Origin: Lojkania enalia
Taxonomy: Eukaryota; Ascomycota; Dothideomycetes; Pleosporales
NCBI GenBank assembly: GCA_010094045.1
Contig: ML986929.1
Coordinates: 1 to 24,428, forward strand
Length of the DNA: 24,428 nucleotides
Reading direction: 5' to 3'
Below the pieces are notes generated by a model, which was not told where the DNA came from, did not search any database, and was given only the letters and a program-made list of their open reading frames with translations. Within the stretch, counting starts at the first letter, position 1, and every line of letters begins with the position of its first letter. Shown here in pieces: positions 11,901-20,706 of this stretch. The translations under genes were made by a program, and so were the position numbers.

Positions 11901-12739
11901 ACACTGGCTCCATAATACAGCAGCTTCTCAACGATATCCTCCTTCCCATGCGCAGCAGCCAGGTGCAACGGCGTCTTCTCCCTAATCTCAGTCGCATTGA
12001 CATTGGCCCTCGGAAGCCTTGATCTAGTAAGCAGCAGCTCACACAGGTCCTTCTTCCCCGTGACGGCGGCCCAATGGAGGGGCGTGCGCTTGAGCTCGTC
12101 CTGTCCCTCCTCACCGTCTATAGCAATATTCGTATTCAGCAGTAGAAGAATGATATCCCGCGTCCAATTGCAATGCTTGTCCTCGGCCAAGTTGTGTAGC
12201 ACATTCTTCTTCGCACTATCCCGCCTATTCACATCGGCGTGATGGCGTAGTAATATCTCTAGCACATGGTAGTGGTTCTTCCACGCCGCCGTCATCAGCG
12301 CCGTGCGCCCCTGCTTGTCCACAACGTCCACGTTCCCGCCATACCGCAGCAACAACCCTACGATATCCAAGTGGTTTTTCTCGACAGCGCGGAGGAGGGG
12401 GCTGCCCCGACCGCCAGGGAAGCCATCGGGCCTGGCGCCGCTCCGGAGGGCGTACTCGGCGACGTGATAGTTCCCGCGTTCGGCGGCGCGCAGCAATCCG
12501 ATGCGCAGGAGGTGTTCGGTGGGCTCGTTCTTTGCCTTGGCGTTCTCGATGATGGAAATGGCTTCTCTGTTGCTCTCGTCTCTCTGCGCCTCGAACTGTT
12601 TCCTGCTTGATTCCTTCGTCTCTTTCTTCGCTTCTATGTCTTTCTCGACGGCTCTTTCGATGGCCTTCAATAGGCGCGGTTCGGCACGTATACCGTGTTC
12701 GGAGCCACCATCACTCGAGCGCGAGGGTGAGCGTCCCAT
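8957..12739 (-). CDS. Ankyrin-repeat protein with C-terminal CorA-like two-helix membrane domain
   Basis: A single-exon reading frame of 1260 residues. Nine ankyrin-type repeats span about residues 78-375, with TPLHxAA cores near 219, 256 and 322. A fungal linker follows, with a WIHLPANNMAWVE motif near 445. Residues about 505-650 are low complexity (Gly/Ser/Lys/His). Next come an IFTFMPYLHFET motif (660-671) and a QLWMWIL...TAFPQRW block (773-792), both characteristic of fungal CorA-like ankyrin proteins. A long charged helical region precedes two membrane helices (about 1064-1086 and 1106-1130), and a basic tail of about 130 residues ends the protein. The CorA signature GMN after the first helix is replaced by TIN (IFTINIKEF, 1083-1091), so Mg2+ channel activity is doubtful; a signalling or scaffold role is possible. 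The start is supported by a near-perfect Kozak context (GCCGCCGCTATGG). Confidence 0.93.
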   Translation of the reverse strand: MGRSPSRSSDGGSEHGIRAEPRLLKAIERAVEKDIEAKKETKESSRKQFEAQRDESNREAISIIENAKAKNEPTEHLLRIGLLRAAERGNYHVAEYALRSGARPDGFPGGRGSPLLRAVEKNHLDIVGLLLRYGGNVDVVDKQGRTALMTAAWKNHYHVLEILLRHHADVNRRDSAKKNVLHNLAEDKHCNWTRDIILLLLNTNIAIDGEEGQDELKRTPLHWAAVTGKKDLCELLLTRSRLPRANVNATEIREKTPLHLAAAHGKEDIVEKLLYYGASVMARSDGSWTALHNACENGNVKIVKTLLGVGAEINARLLNGMTPLHVAAQAGHLDVVKCLLERKDLKRAARDTFGITPFLRAAQNKRKDIVNILAPFNHVEALSEDALGACNGFNATIVDFGNFHNENKVMRRTVYELLYGRDTINPRKPAISILPRDSKATNFRWIHLPANNMAWVEALLTKAFIEEGASDVEGFKALERSFNHQHRGQQVHSHFMRPLCQSTPRAPKHMDDSDYSDTGAEQGPPQIVISGSQGQGLGINNTTAGAQEHVLPKAPMRTDTKSTDQTDWTVGSGSGKERKEHGKGKEKYKKTPKGGNVRHGKSSGSVSGGGGGSGATDTPTKHTDHHSRRKTSQPLHQSGHLRSPGSPGRKDPTQVAKGNIFTFMPYLHFETDRRRQEMQAAIARAQALKDKEKSEGRAVRHALQRARTYDEMLLRAHLSSSTVSLHVRRTLDQFFYHNIDTRSRDQDQVVYRYQTKDRLPEESVDPKIFMVDQLWMWILGKDLIVTAFPQRWQQPKNDPLNVLDGIIEDINSKTREPVRSVYDLSIIITSRCSGVFDRHRMGDEDYQFLDMFESSIGDATDRETHLFKEFNTASAQASQWLQHHSRRPNRFSKHLEAEVRNIEHQNKHAMSPHSHSHTLEDRPVHEDQYSYEGPKHAPLFVDKLLDIGSETNLLAETKDIRDELNMITKVLEDQKSVLPDLEMSITDIYREEHKSQHELKRRFREQLKLIETHLKDIDRMDKQAERIYKSITDLLDLKQKHANAFEARFARDQAAGTARQSQTIMVFTIVTIIFLPLSFIAAIFTINIKEFPHSELSGEPSLPLAYVSKYMFGIGFAISIPMILIALSLDAISDFFHEVKRRWLDRKPRNTNGITSIPSKDKLDVEYAVDMHALEEALSAGRSTRGRRSVESYFAGNHLLPITSRGTTKTRRFSGANGKVGEVEMVDLGRGVVGVNGQRPGVERMSTGFRIRRSGDFERG

Positions 12740-12751
12740 AGCGGCGGCTAC
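12727..12751 (-). promoter_or_regulatory. Kozak-type start context of the ankyrin/CorA gene
   Basis: On the minus strand the bases around the initiation codon read GTAGCCGCCGCTATGGGACG. This matches the eukaryotic optimum apart from a pyrimidine at -3 next to the repeated GCC. It favours the ATG at 12737-12739 as the real start. Confidence 0.6.
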
Positions 12752-14323
12752 ATGCTTATATTGTTGCCCAGTGAAAATGATCGCGACGCTTGAGAACAGG
12801 GGTTTGCGGAGGCTAAAAGGGTGAGCTCGGATAGAAACAATGCGATAATCTGAGTAAATAGGTCGCGCAAGTTGTCGGAAGCTTCAGCGCTCTTTGCCTG
12901 CCCCTCCGACATTATCTTGCGAGCGTTGTCGCATTCATGGCGGTCGACCTGGTTGCACTACGCTACGCCCGAGCTTGATTGGAGCCAAGCATACGGGATT
13001 AGCGTGCATCGTTATCACGTGTCGCCCGTTAAAGCTTGTGGAAGAGAACGCTCTAGGTACCCCATGGGGGAGCGATGTAGGTGTAGAGGATGAGGAGCAG
13101 CAGGACTCAAGCTAGCATTGAACATTGGGATGCTGAAGTAGGCAGGCGGGACGATGGGGGCTTCAGAGAGGCTGCCAACGCATCACGTCGGGCTCGGTTC
13201 ATTCCTACTAACCCACACTACCTGATCAGTACTTATACATATACATGTACGTTATTCGAAATAGTGGGACTAATAACTGGAGCCAATTTCAATGAGGTCA
13301 ATATCTCAGAAGTCGTAAGGGTATCATAATACACATTCCAGCCGTACAACACCCCTCCACCTTTGCAGAAAATCTGTCATCGGTCCAAACCATTCGTACG
13401 GATTTTACTCCAATCCTATCCTTCACCCTATTTCATTACTCCACTTGCTGCCTCCACTACTTCCACGCAAACGATCTTACTCCCTTATGTGTCTAGGAAC
13501 CCTTCGACTTCAAAAGGACGGCACCGATTTAGTTTGCCGATGAATACAGGGCTAAGGGGGTTCATGATTGGCGCACATCTTCTCCCGGATACTTTTGCAT
13601 CAGAGGGAACCCCTGTCTGCGGGTAGCCGTCCAGCAACAGACTCTTACAGCTGTGGGCCAGTCGACCTACCAATTACCTCGAGTGGCGAATTCAAGCGCC
13701 AATCCATTCCCTAATACTGGGACCTAGCAATGAAGAAGCAACTGGTCCAGATTTATGGAGAATGGGATACCATATCCCGATGGAAGATGTGTAGCTCCCG
13801 TTGGCAGAAGAGAATACCGAGAACGTCGTCTGAACAGACCTTAGGCAAGGCATAGTTCACGGTGGAGATTGAGACTGGGCCATGGTCGATACGTACTTTC
13901 GAGTAAACGGCGAAAGCAATAATTGTGGCTCGGCCCTCTTCGATATAAAAATTCCTCGGATGTATACCGAAACGGATGAAAATGTCGAGATACTAAACGG
14001 CGCGGTCACAGATCCGCATCCGGGTAGCCACCTGAAGCAGGCAAAGTGGGCAAAAAAACATGGCAAATATCGCTGTCGGCTTTCCTGCGCTGGAATAGAC
14101 GGCCGTGGCTAGTTATTCCATTCCTTCGCTGTGTGTAGCCGGATGGCAATGGAACCTTCATGGGTGATATCCGAGAAATAGAGGGCGTAGCCATACATCA
14201 AAACGGGACGAAGCTTCGTCCCCAGCTTCTCAGTAGCTTTCGACGCCGTTCGTTGCCGCTCCGTCTTGAGCCGCATCCAGCCTCTCCGTCCATCCGACTA
14301 TCCCATCCGTGTCACACCAACCC
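12740..14323. other. Intergenic: promoter of the ankyrin/CorA gene and 3' side of the UPF0303 gene
   Basis: Ordinary base composition without RIP signs. The lower part must contain the promoter and 5' UTR of the ankyrin/CorA gene. Several frames of 60-87 codons exist, including one on the plus strand at 13882-14112, but none has a motif or a coding-like pattern I can defend. No tRNA-like structure was seen. Confidence 0.5.
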
Positions 14324-14887
14324 TCATTTCACCGTCATACTCCTCAACGGGCTCCGAAACCCATCCCTCAACTCCCTATACTCCTCAATAGCCTTCACGA
14401 CCACTCCATGCGCAACATCACCCTCCAGCCCCGCCACCACAATCACACCAATCACGCCCTCCACCCCCTTGACGAACACGGGGTATCCGCCGCCCTGGAT
14501 GGCGTACTTCTTGCGGCCTTCCTCCCCCTCCCAGAGCCCATACTCTTCGGCGAACTTGCGGTCGTCACCACCGAACCGCGCCCACATCCACCATGTCGAG
14601 TGGCCCCAGCGCAGCACCGTTGCGCGCTTCCGCGCCACTTCGATCTCGTTGTCTGGGACGAGGCCCGGCATGGATGGTGAGTGGAACAACGTTTGCGATG
14701 AGGATAGCGAGATGTGGATTAGGGCCGGGGCGTCGGCGGTGCGGAGTGCATTGCGTAGTATGTTGCCGATTACCCAGGCATGCTCGCAGGTAAAGTGCGC
14801 AAAGGTGAAGGAGCGCTCTTCTTTAGCTAAGGCGTGAAGGTCCGTGGTTGGTGGGGGGAGCGTGTCGAGCATAGTAGTGAGTCTCAT
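14324..14887 (-). CDS. UPF0303 / heme-degrading-domain (DUF336-like) protein
   Basis: A 187-residue single-exon frame. Family blocks seen in order: an N-terminal helix with LAKEERSFTFAHFTCEHAW (about 20-38); a strand with LIHISLSSSQTLFH (56-69, family VVIDIRxxGQxLFH); PGLVPDNEIEVARKR (74-88, family PGTxPDNxxWIxRKR); a Trp-rich WGHSTWWMWARF segment; EEYGL; and the Gly-rich YAIQGGGYPVFVKGVEGVIG block (128-147), then VAGL. UPF0303 proteins are about 160-170 residues, so the length fits with a short C-terminal extension. The fold is shared with HbpS/GlcG-type proteins that bind heme or similar cofactors. The biochemical role in fungi is not established, and a cytosolic location is likely because no signal or membrane segment is visible. 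A second Met at codon 6 is an alternative start. Confidence 0.88.
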   Translation of the reverse strand: MRLTTMLDTLPPPTTDLHALAKEERSFTFAHFTCEHAWVIGNILRNALRTADAPALIHISLSSSQTLFHSPSMPGLVPDNEIEVARKRATVLRWGHSTWWMWARFGGDDRKFAEEYGLWEGEEGRKKYAIQGGGYPVFVKGVEGVIGVIVVAGLEGDVAHGVVVKAIEEYRELRDGFRSPLRSMTVK

Positions 14888-15525
14888 ATGATATGATTCT
14901 AGGTATGTAGCTATGTATGTACGATATAATATTGTGCTATATGTACGAAGGAGGTACCCAGGTTGGGGGGGTTTGATGAGCAGGTATGCGATCGAGACTG
15001 TAGGGACCGTTTTGCGAAGGATCTGGCAACTATATACAGCGAATGGGTCGGGGAGAGAGCGGCGAGGGCCGGGCGGAGGGGGTGGTGAGGCGTGCAGCAG
15101 CGGGTGATATGTTTCGTGCGACGTGGTCTTGCGGAGCTTGAGACGGAGCCAGCTCAGCGGGGCGCCTGAGGTTGCGTGTCCGCGCCTCCGCCAGAATCAT
15201 CTACCGTACAATACACACATCGCACGCAAGCCACCCTCTCCAGCCACTGTGGAGTATCTTTTAAAATTGTTTTGAATCTCCGGTCTCGCTGCGGGTACGA
15301 CGTTTGGTGTTTTGCGTTTTCGCTTCATCAAACGCGACTTTCCTAGAACGGTGCTGTCTGAGGTCCTAGTGTGGACTGAGGGACGCGTGGCTGTGGGATG
15401 AGGTGAAGTTGAGGATATCACCATCGTCGTACTCGTACTATCCGCACGAGATCTTATCTTTTATTTCTCCCTTCTGTACTGACAAGTGGGTGTGACGTAC
15501 TTAGCGTCTCTTAGAGCGGCCGGCC
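14888..15525. other. Intergenic: 5' side of the UPF0303 gene
   Basis: Holds the presumed UPF0303 promoter (TA-rich words such as GTATGTAGCTATGTATGTACG at 14903-14922) and a G-rich patch at 15055-15085. A 75-codon minus-strand frame at 15197-15424 has a basic KRKRK patch but no domain. Just before 15526 the sequence GGCCGGCCATGGC gives a good start context for the plus-strand remnant. Confidence 0.5.
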
Positions 15526-16032
15526 ATGGCTGATGATGAGTAGAGATTGCTTCAGGATGTTACAAGACTAACCTTAGAAGTCAACAGTGCTACTTCGACT
15601 TCTTAGCCTCCTAGTATTTCTTTTGACGGGAGAGCGGTTGACATTTAGCTTCACCGCCAAGCAATTATTGCAATGAAAGGTTAAATTTTGAATGAAGAGT
15701 TTAGGGATTGCTACAGAACTCAATACACATCTGGTCATGTGAGCAGCCGCATCAGTACTTGAAGTAGCCCCTAATAACTATTTCTTTCCATTCAACGGCA
15801 ATAATATCATCCAACACAATTCTTTAGAGGCCTTGAAGATCGTTTAAAAGCCCTTCAGCGACTTTCGCCTGAGATATGTGCGACAGTTGAACTGTCGCGC
15901 CCTTCCCCACCACCTCTTAGCGCCGAGAAAGAGCACTCCCGGGAGTTTATACTACGCCAAGTCAACACTGGTATTCGTTACAACCGCCTCATCAGCGTCG
16001 ACATTCTCCATCAAGAAGAGGTAAAAGCGTAA
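15526..16032 (+). pseudogene. Stop-riddled coding remnant of unknown family
   Basis: One plus-strand frame runs from an ATG in good context (GGCCATGGC) for about 168 codons and reads like protein between the stops. It opens MADDE-stop-RLLQDVTRLTLE, later gives EEFRDCYRTQYTSGHVSSR, and ends in an uninterrupted 75-codon stretch (15805-16029) with RLKALQRLSPEICATVELS and SREFILRQVNTGIRYNRL. Eight internal stops occur at 15541, 15604, 15646 (TAG), 15682, 15772, 15775, 15802 (TAA) and 15760 (TGA). Every one is one C-to-T step from CAG, CAA or CGA, as RIP-type mutation of the sense strand would give. The frame stops at 16030, just after GAGGTAAAA, which could be a splice donor; further relic exons may follow. 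I do not recognise the family, and no function is proposed. Confidence 0.6.
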
Positions 16033-16868
16033 CGATTTGATTGTTGCTAGATCAGCACTGTCTTTCCTAGCTCTCATGTCAACCTGACGCCCGCAATCAC
16101 AAATTCTTTCCAAGTCCGATATTTCCCCATAAAGCGCTTTAGCAAATGACCATGATTCATTTTACTGGACAGACCGTAAGAATACGACGAAGGCTCGCAA
16201 AATCTAGAGATACCACTGAACTATGGTAAAATCCGCGGACTATGCCGCAGTATATGATCAGGACATAGAAGGTAGGTGCTTCTGCGGAGACTAGTGAACA
16301 CAATGTGAGTGTCGCTGAGATGTGCAGAGGACAGCGCAGACAAAACAACACGAGCGATCCGTTAATTCGAAGCTCGCATCCTGTGTGCCCCCGTTCTGTT
16401 ATAGTCATCGTTCGAAATCTGAGGAATGATTGACTTCATTTAATTGAATAGGCTGAATGGTGAAAAATCCAATGCTGTTGAGTGGTATATGGAATCTCTA
16501 AACTATGGGGAATCGACTTGCGGATTAGGCTTACAAAACGGAGAATCCGTCGGAATGTAAAAAAAAAATTAAGGGAATCAGAAAGCAGATATCAAATAAA
16601 ACAAGGAACAAGTAATGGACGAAATGATTAAAAACCGAATGCCACCGCCATTCAAGGATTTTAGGGACAAATCGGCGCAGCCTAAAATTAGGAGTCGCAT
16701 ACTCTCCGAAGAATGGCTGCCACCAACAACTGTCATTAATTCCCCGCTCTCTATAATTATGGGCATCGTGGAGACTTCATAGTCGCTTAGGTACCGCCTC
16801 GAACTTCAACATCTTCGAAGGGGTTCCCCAACGCGAAACCGATAGAGTTTGTTAGTACGATCGAGTTA
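16033..16868. other. Intergenic: 3' side of the RhoGEF gene
   Basis: Moderately AT-rich. It may hold a further relic exon of the remnant at 15526, since readable but broken frames continue to about 16,180, but this cannot be resolved. A run of A residues lies near 16,560-16,568. No domain-bearing ORF was found. Confidence 0.45.
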
Positions 16869-19516
16869 TTACGCTTTCAGTTCGATAGAGTCAGTTGGCG
16901 GACCGGTTGCAAGAGCAGCGAATAGATGGTTACACCACAGCTGGCGCTCTTCGACTGTCTGTGCGCCGAGGATATGAGGCTCGAAGCTGGAATTCTTATT
17001 CCCAACAGAGAAGTGATGAAGCCCTATGCCCCTGGGAACATCGTCGAGAATGGTAGTTCTAGACCACTTCTCATGTTTGTCGAGACCGTTAATGTCCAGT
17101 TCTGATGTAAGTATAGGCTGGATATGTCAGCCCTGAATCAATCGCCGCAGCGCCGTATCTCGGGAATACTTACAACTTCCGATAGCCACATCTTTCCACC
17201 TACTGTTAGCTTGCCCTCGATGTTTTTCCAAGACTTCGGCGGCTTGAGATTACCCCAGAAGAAGAAATTATCCAACAAGACAGCATGAACAGGACGCCAG
17301 GGTCCGTGTCCGTTTATCTTGATTGCCAACTCTCCTTGATATATAATTCGTCGACTTGATTCGGATAGCTTAAGAGTTGGGACGTACTGAAGATTGGAGG
17401 TGTGTATTCGGCGATTGAGACTTTGGATCTCTTCGCGTTCTTGTGATCCTTCCATGACGTTCCAGAAGCTCTTTCTAAGCCTCTTCATAATGCCAAGAGC
17501 GCTTTCAAGCCGCTTCTGGTCTAGTGTCGCTGAGGGAGAGTCAAGACGCTGGGATAGTTTAACGAGGCTTTCGAGTCTCCGAATGTATATATCAAGTTGC
17601 AGCAACGGCATTATAAAAAAGTCTTCCCAGCTCTTACCAAGCCATATGGCGTTGAGGCCCATGGCTGCAACGAATGGCGAGAAACTATGATCAAGATTTT
17701 GCGTCAAACGTATCGAGTTTTCCGCATGAGGTACCCTCTGAGCATAGTCTCGGTATAGTTTATGTGCCTGGGTTGCCCAGGCCTCGAAGATAGTTGGGCT
17801 GCATGTAGCAAATCTCTTCTGAGAAATTTGACTCTTCATTGCATTACAGAGGTATTCCTCGTGGATTGGGACAAACTGTGAACTAATTGCTATTGCCTCG
17901 AGATGTTTCTCAAGCACAGGCCATTTCTGAATAACCGGGTCGTAAAATGCCCGCCGGAACTTCGTGAGACGATCAATGTATCCCTTTTCATCATCAAGTA
18001 ACGATGCCCATACGTCGTGAATCTTAATATCTTCTAGGGACGCCTTGTGGTCAAGGTCCTCAGGCTTGAATGAAAGGCTTTCTAGATCATCCAACAAGGT
18101 GTGTTGAGAAAGCATCGACCTTCGTGCTATTTTCTCGTCAAGATGAAGAGCTTTAGCCGTGAGGTCACTACGTGGAGGTAGAGAGTCCACTGTGGACTTT
18201 GAGGTCATCGATGGCACTGAAGATACGGAAGCTGTATCTCCCCCCGAAGAACGTTTGATGTTATTCACTCGAATCATCGACGTCGAAGGCGGACGACTAG
18301 GCTGACGTGGTGGAAGTGGTGGCGGCTCTTTGTCCAAATGTTTTGAGGATTGTAGGAGTTCAGGTTTTATTGCATTGGTCTTAGATCCGAAAGGCTCGGA
18401 AACACTATCTGATTCCTTGCATGACTCGCTCTGTAATTTCTCGCTCATAGCATTTCTTGAAGCCTGCGATGGAGGCATGAAAGGTAGAAGTGTCAGCTCA
18501 AGTGAATCCAGTAGTTCAGAGTGTTCTGTAGGAAGCTCGGGCTGCGGCGCATTCAAAATTTTCTCCGTCTCCACTAGATTCACGTCCGTCCGTATCCCTA
18601 GATCAACCCCTTTCAAGTCTTCGGCAACTTGAGAGACCGCCCGCTCATCAGCCTTAGACTCTTTCGGTGTGTCCAAATCAATCAAATTTCCCTCAACCAC
18701 TTCAATATTAGTCACCATATCTCCTGCGCGCATGTTTACACGGGCCATGGCTCGTCGATACGCCGTGGAATTAACAACTTCGTCGTCAAACGCAAATTCG
18801 GCCGAGCTTAATACCGACTGCGCATCGGAGAAATTTTGAGGATTGGATTCTGAGTCATAAATAGAGTAGGGTACTTTTACTGACGGGTGTGCTTTACGTA
18901 GTTCCCGGGATCGCGAGGCAATCCTGTCCAAGACAGTGCTATTGTCTAACATGAGTTGTTTGATGTCCCATATGGACTCCCTACGAGAGTCAACAGGAAT
19001 ATCATTAGGACGTATCGGGAGGTAGAGCAAACATTTGAAGCCCTTGGACGAGCAGGCTGAGGGCTATTTGTTGACCTCGAATCTGCTGCAAGATATCTTT
19101 GAAAGTTGCCTCATTCCACGCATAGTTTGTACGATCGCGAAATGACAGTTTACTAGAGTTAGCCTTTTCCCCTAGCTCACGAATCGCAGCATCTAAACAT
19201 GCGTACACCAATTTAGCCCCCGTCAGAGCCTGATCGATTGTCTGATGTAGTTCTGACTTGTTGTCTAAGGCATCGCGTTGTATTAAGTTCTGTATCTGCG
19301 AGAGAGAGGCCGCAATGACCATTGATTCTGAGTATATGGCTGTAACAAGGTCTGTAGCTTCCCTATAACGCAAGCGGAGATCATAGCAGTCCTTCGCGGT
19401 TTGTAAGCACTGCGGCAGAACTGCCACCTTAAAGTTGACGTTAGGATCTGGAGTGAGCCATGGTAGAGAGTTAGGGATATTCTTACGATGCCTATTGCTG
19501 CACTAACTACCTCCAT
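16869..19516 (-). CDS. Rho guanine-nucleotide exchange factor-like protein (DH-PH), four exons
   Basis: My gene model joins exons 19487-19516, 19033-19427, 17174-18980 and 16869-17117 into 2481 bases, 826 residues. The splice phases agree at all three junctions. The N-terminus (MEVVSAAIGI, then a helical region with CYDLRLRYREATDLV) is the kind of fungal-specific module seen at the start of many Pezizomycotina proteins. A Pro-rich PPPLPPRQPSRPP stretch near residues 360-373 resembles an SH3 ligand. A DH-like domain spans about 462-650 (IHDVWASLLDDEKGYIDRL; later LGKSWEDFFIMPLLQLDIYI). A PH-like domain spans about 690-815 (GELAIKINGHGPWRPVHAVL, FFFWGN; last helix QLWCNHLFAAL in exon 4). By family, it should activate a Rho/Cdc42-type GTPase at membranes; which one is unknown. 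It ends at TAA 16869-16871. Confidence 0.85.
17118..17173 (-). other. Intron 3 of the RhoGEF gene
   Basis: 56 bases with a canonical GTAAGT donor, a GCTGAC branch-like site and a CCAG acceptor. Removing it continues the PH domain (SEV then PILTSELD) in phase. Without splicing the frame ends early at 17138. Confidence 0.85.
18981..19032 (-). other. Intron 2 of the RhoGEF gene
   Basis: 52 bases with donor GTTTGC, branch-like CCTAAT and acceptor CGTAG. Splicing joins GLQM to ESIWDIKQ within the split Met codon. Without it the upstream frame stops at 19005. Confidence 0.85.
19428..19486 (-). other. Intron 1 of the RhoGEF gene
   Basis: 59 bases, donor GTAAGA, branch-like CCTAAC, acceptor TTAAG (AAG rather than the usual CAG or TAG). 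It joins a 30-base first exon, MEVVSAAIGI, to VAVLPQCLQTAKD in phase 0. A downstream CAG could also act as acceptor but would lose residues or phase. Confidence 0.65.
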
Positions 19517-19897
19517 GTATCTTAGCTACCCTGGCTTTGAAGTGATTTGAAAATAACGTAGTGGAAATAACTTAAAACTAAGTGAGGCCTGGGCTGAGTA
19601 AAAGAGGGATGACGCTATTGCTAGGCAAACGCTCGCATTTCAAGCCGCATTTTGGCCCCCAATGCGCGCTAGACTAGGAGTCCTCTAGTGTGGTAGGCCT
19701 GAAATGCCCACTGGACCCCGTATCGATCCTTGTGTAACAGTTTGCCATCAAAAACGGAAAAATAAAGGGCTGAGCCATTCGGCGATTGGTCAGCAATACG
19801 CCCCCGAACCAACCAAGTTGTATGTATGACGATGATATTTACTTAGCCATTCACTCTTTTTTGTGTAGACAAAGTTCCAACAAGTTTCGAGTAAGAC
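19517..19897. promoter_or_regulatory. Presumed promoter region of the RhoGEF gene
   Basis: 381 bases between two minus-strand genes. It contains the 3' flank of the hydrolase gene and the upstream region of the RhoGEF gene. A CCAAT motif on the minus strand (GATTGGTCAG at 19784-19793, read on plus) lies about 270 bases upstream of the RhoGEF ATG. No other convincing element was seen. Confidence 0.4.
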
Positions 19898-20706
19898 CTA
19901 CCATTTTCCATCCCCATGCAGCCATTCATTCATCCACGCTACCTGGACCCTTTTCGCTCTTTCCGAGGCGCTTTTTTCTTTTTTATCCACAGGATTACCT
20001 CTTGTTGCAAAACCATGTTCTACACCTGGGAAATAACTCCAATCGAAGGGTAAGCCTTTCTTTGGAATCACTTCTTGCGCGTACTTCTGCAATTCTTCAT
20101 TGAACGCAGGCTCCCGCTCTGGTACTACAAGCTGTACTGGGACGCCGATCTTGTCCATTTCTTCCTTTGCTAGCCAAGTTGGATGTGCAGCGGAAATGCA
20201 ATCGACTAGGCGAGGAGAGTAGTCTGACGACCCAAGACAGAATGAAGACCATCCGCCGTAGCAGTATCCGATCACACCAACGCGTTTATAACCCTCACGG
20301 AGAGCTTTCGCGCAAGATAGGAGCTCAGGCCAGCGATTTTCTTTGGAGTTGTTTTCATGGAACGCTTTGAAATCGAACTCTCCCCAACGAGCGGGGTTAC
20401 CAACAATATCAGGGTTAGGAACCAAGCCGCCAAAGCTGCAATAGGTCAATTCAATGATCGTGTTTATTTTGCTTGTATCTGGTCAACTTGCAAATCAGGT
20501 AAATATACCGTTGCATTTGCCTCTTTGGCATACTGATCACAGAGCAACCGTTCGTTAGTAAAGGTCCATCCAAAAAGATCGGCAATGACCAGAATAGCAG
20601 CATCTAGGTTTGAGCCTGTAATGTAGGCTTGGTTATTTGCAAGTATGCCTTCTTTTCCGGCGGGCGTGCCGTGCCATTGAAAGCCTGAGAGACAACAGTC
20701 TTGCAT
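19898..20706 (-). CDS. Dienelactone hydrolase family protein (alpha/beta hydrolase), two exons
   Basis: Exons 20492-20706 and 19898-20435 join to 753 bases, 250 residues, the usual length of the family. The start chosen is MQDCCLSGFQWHGTP, because fungal homologues begin with a DCC...GF.W.GTP block just after Met; an upstream Met at 20751 adds 15 residues that do not fit. Visible motifs are GSNLDAAILVIADLFGWTF (31-49), YLPDFFGG across the splice junction, VPNPDIVGNPARW (77-89), the nucleophile elbow GYCYGG with Cys130, and the His box GVEHGFATRG with His212. The expected acid Asp, usually in a PExDPxF block, appears as Glu180 (PEREPAF), a conservative change that may alter catalysis. It is likely cytosolic and hydrolyses an ester or lactone; the substrate is unknown. 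Confidence 0.9.
20436..20491 (-). other. GC-AG intron of the dienelactone hydrolase gene
   Basis: 56 bases with donor GCAAGT and acceptor TTGCAG. Only this junction restores the family block PDFFGG (CCT GAT TT joined to C TTT GGC GGC). The unspliced frame stops at 20464. GCAAGT is the classical non-canonical GC donor. Confidence 0.85.

Noticed and set aside
9461..12824. Many plus-strand and alternate-frame ORFs across the ankyrin/CorA gene
   Set aside because: They are shadows of the 1260-codon minus-strand gene, which has clear domains along its whole length.
13882..14112. 76-codon plus-strand frame with a protein-like sequence
   Set aside because: No recognisable domain and no splice-supported extension; several similar-length frames overlap it on the other strand, so chance is the better explanation.
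14160..14837. 225-codon plus-strand frame opposite the UPF0303 gene
   Set aside because: Antisense shadow. The minus-strand frame carries the family motifs, while the plus-strand translation is Ser/Pro/His-rich and featureless.
15197..15424. 75-codon minus-strand frame with a KRKRK patch
   Set aside because: Low-complexity Ser/Thr/Pro and basic content, no motif. Kept only as part of the intergenic description.
8957..20706. Secondary-metabolite or other functional gene cluster
   Set aside because: The four intact genes share only strand. No core biosynthetic enzyme, transporter or pathway regulator is present.
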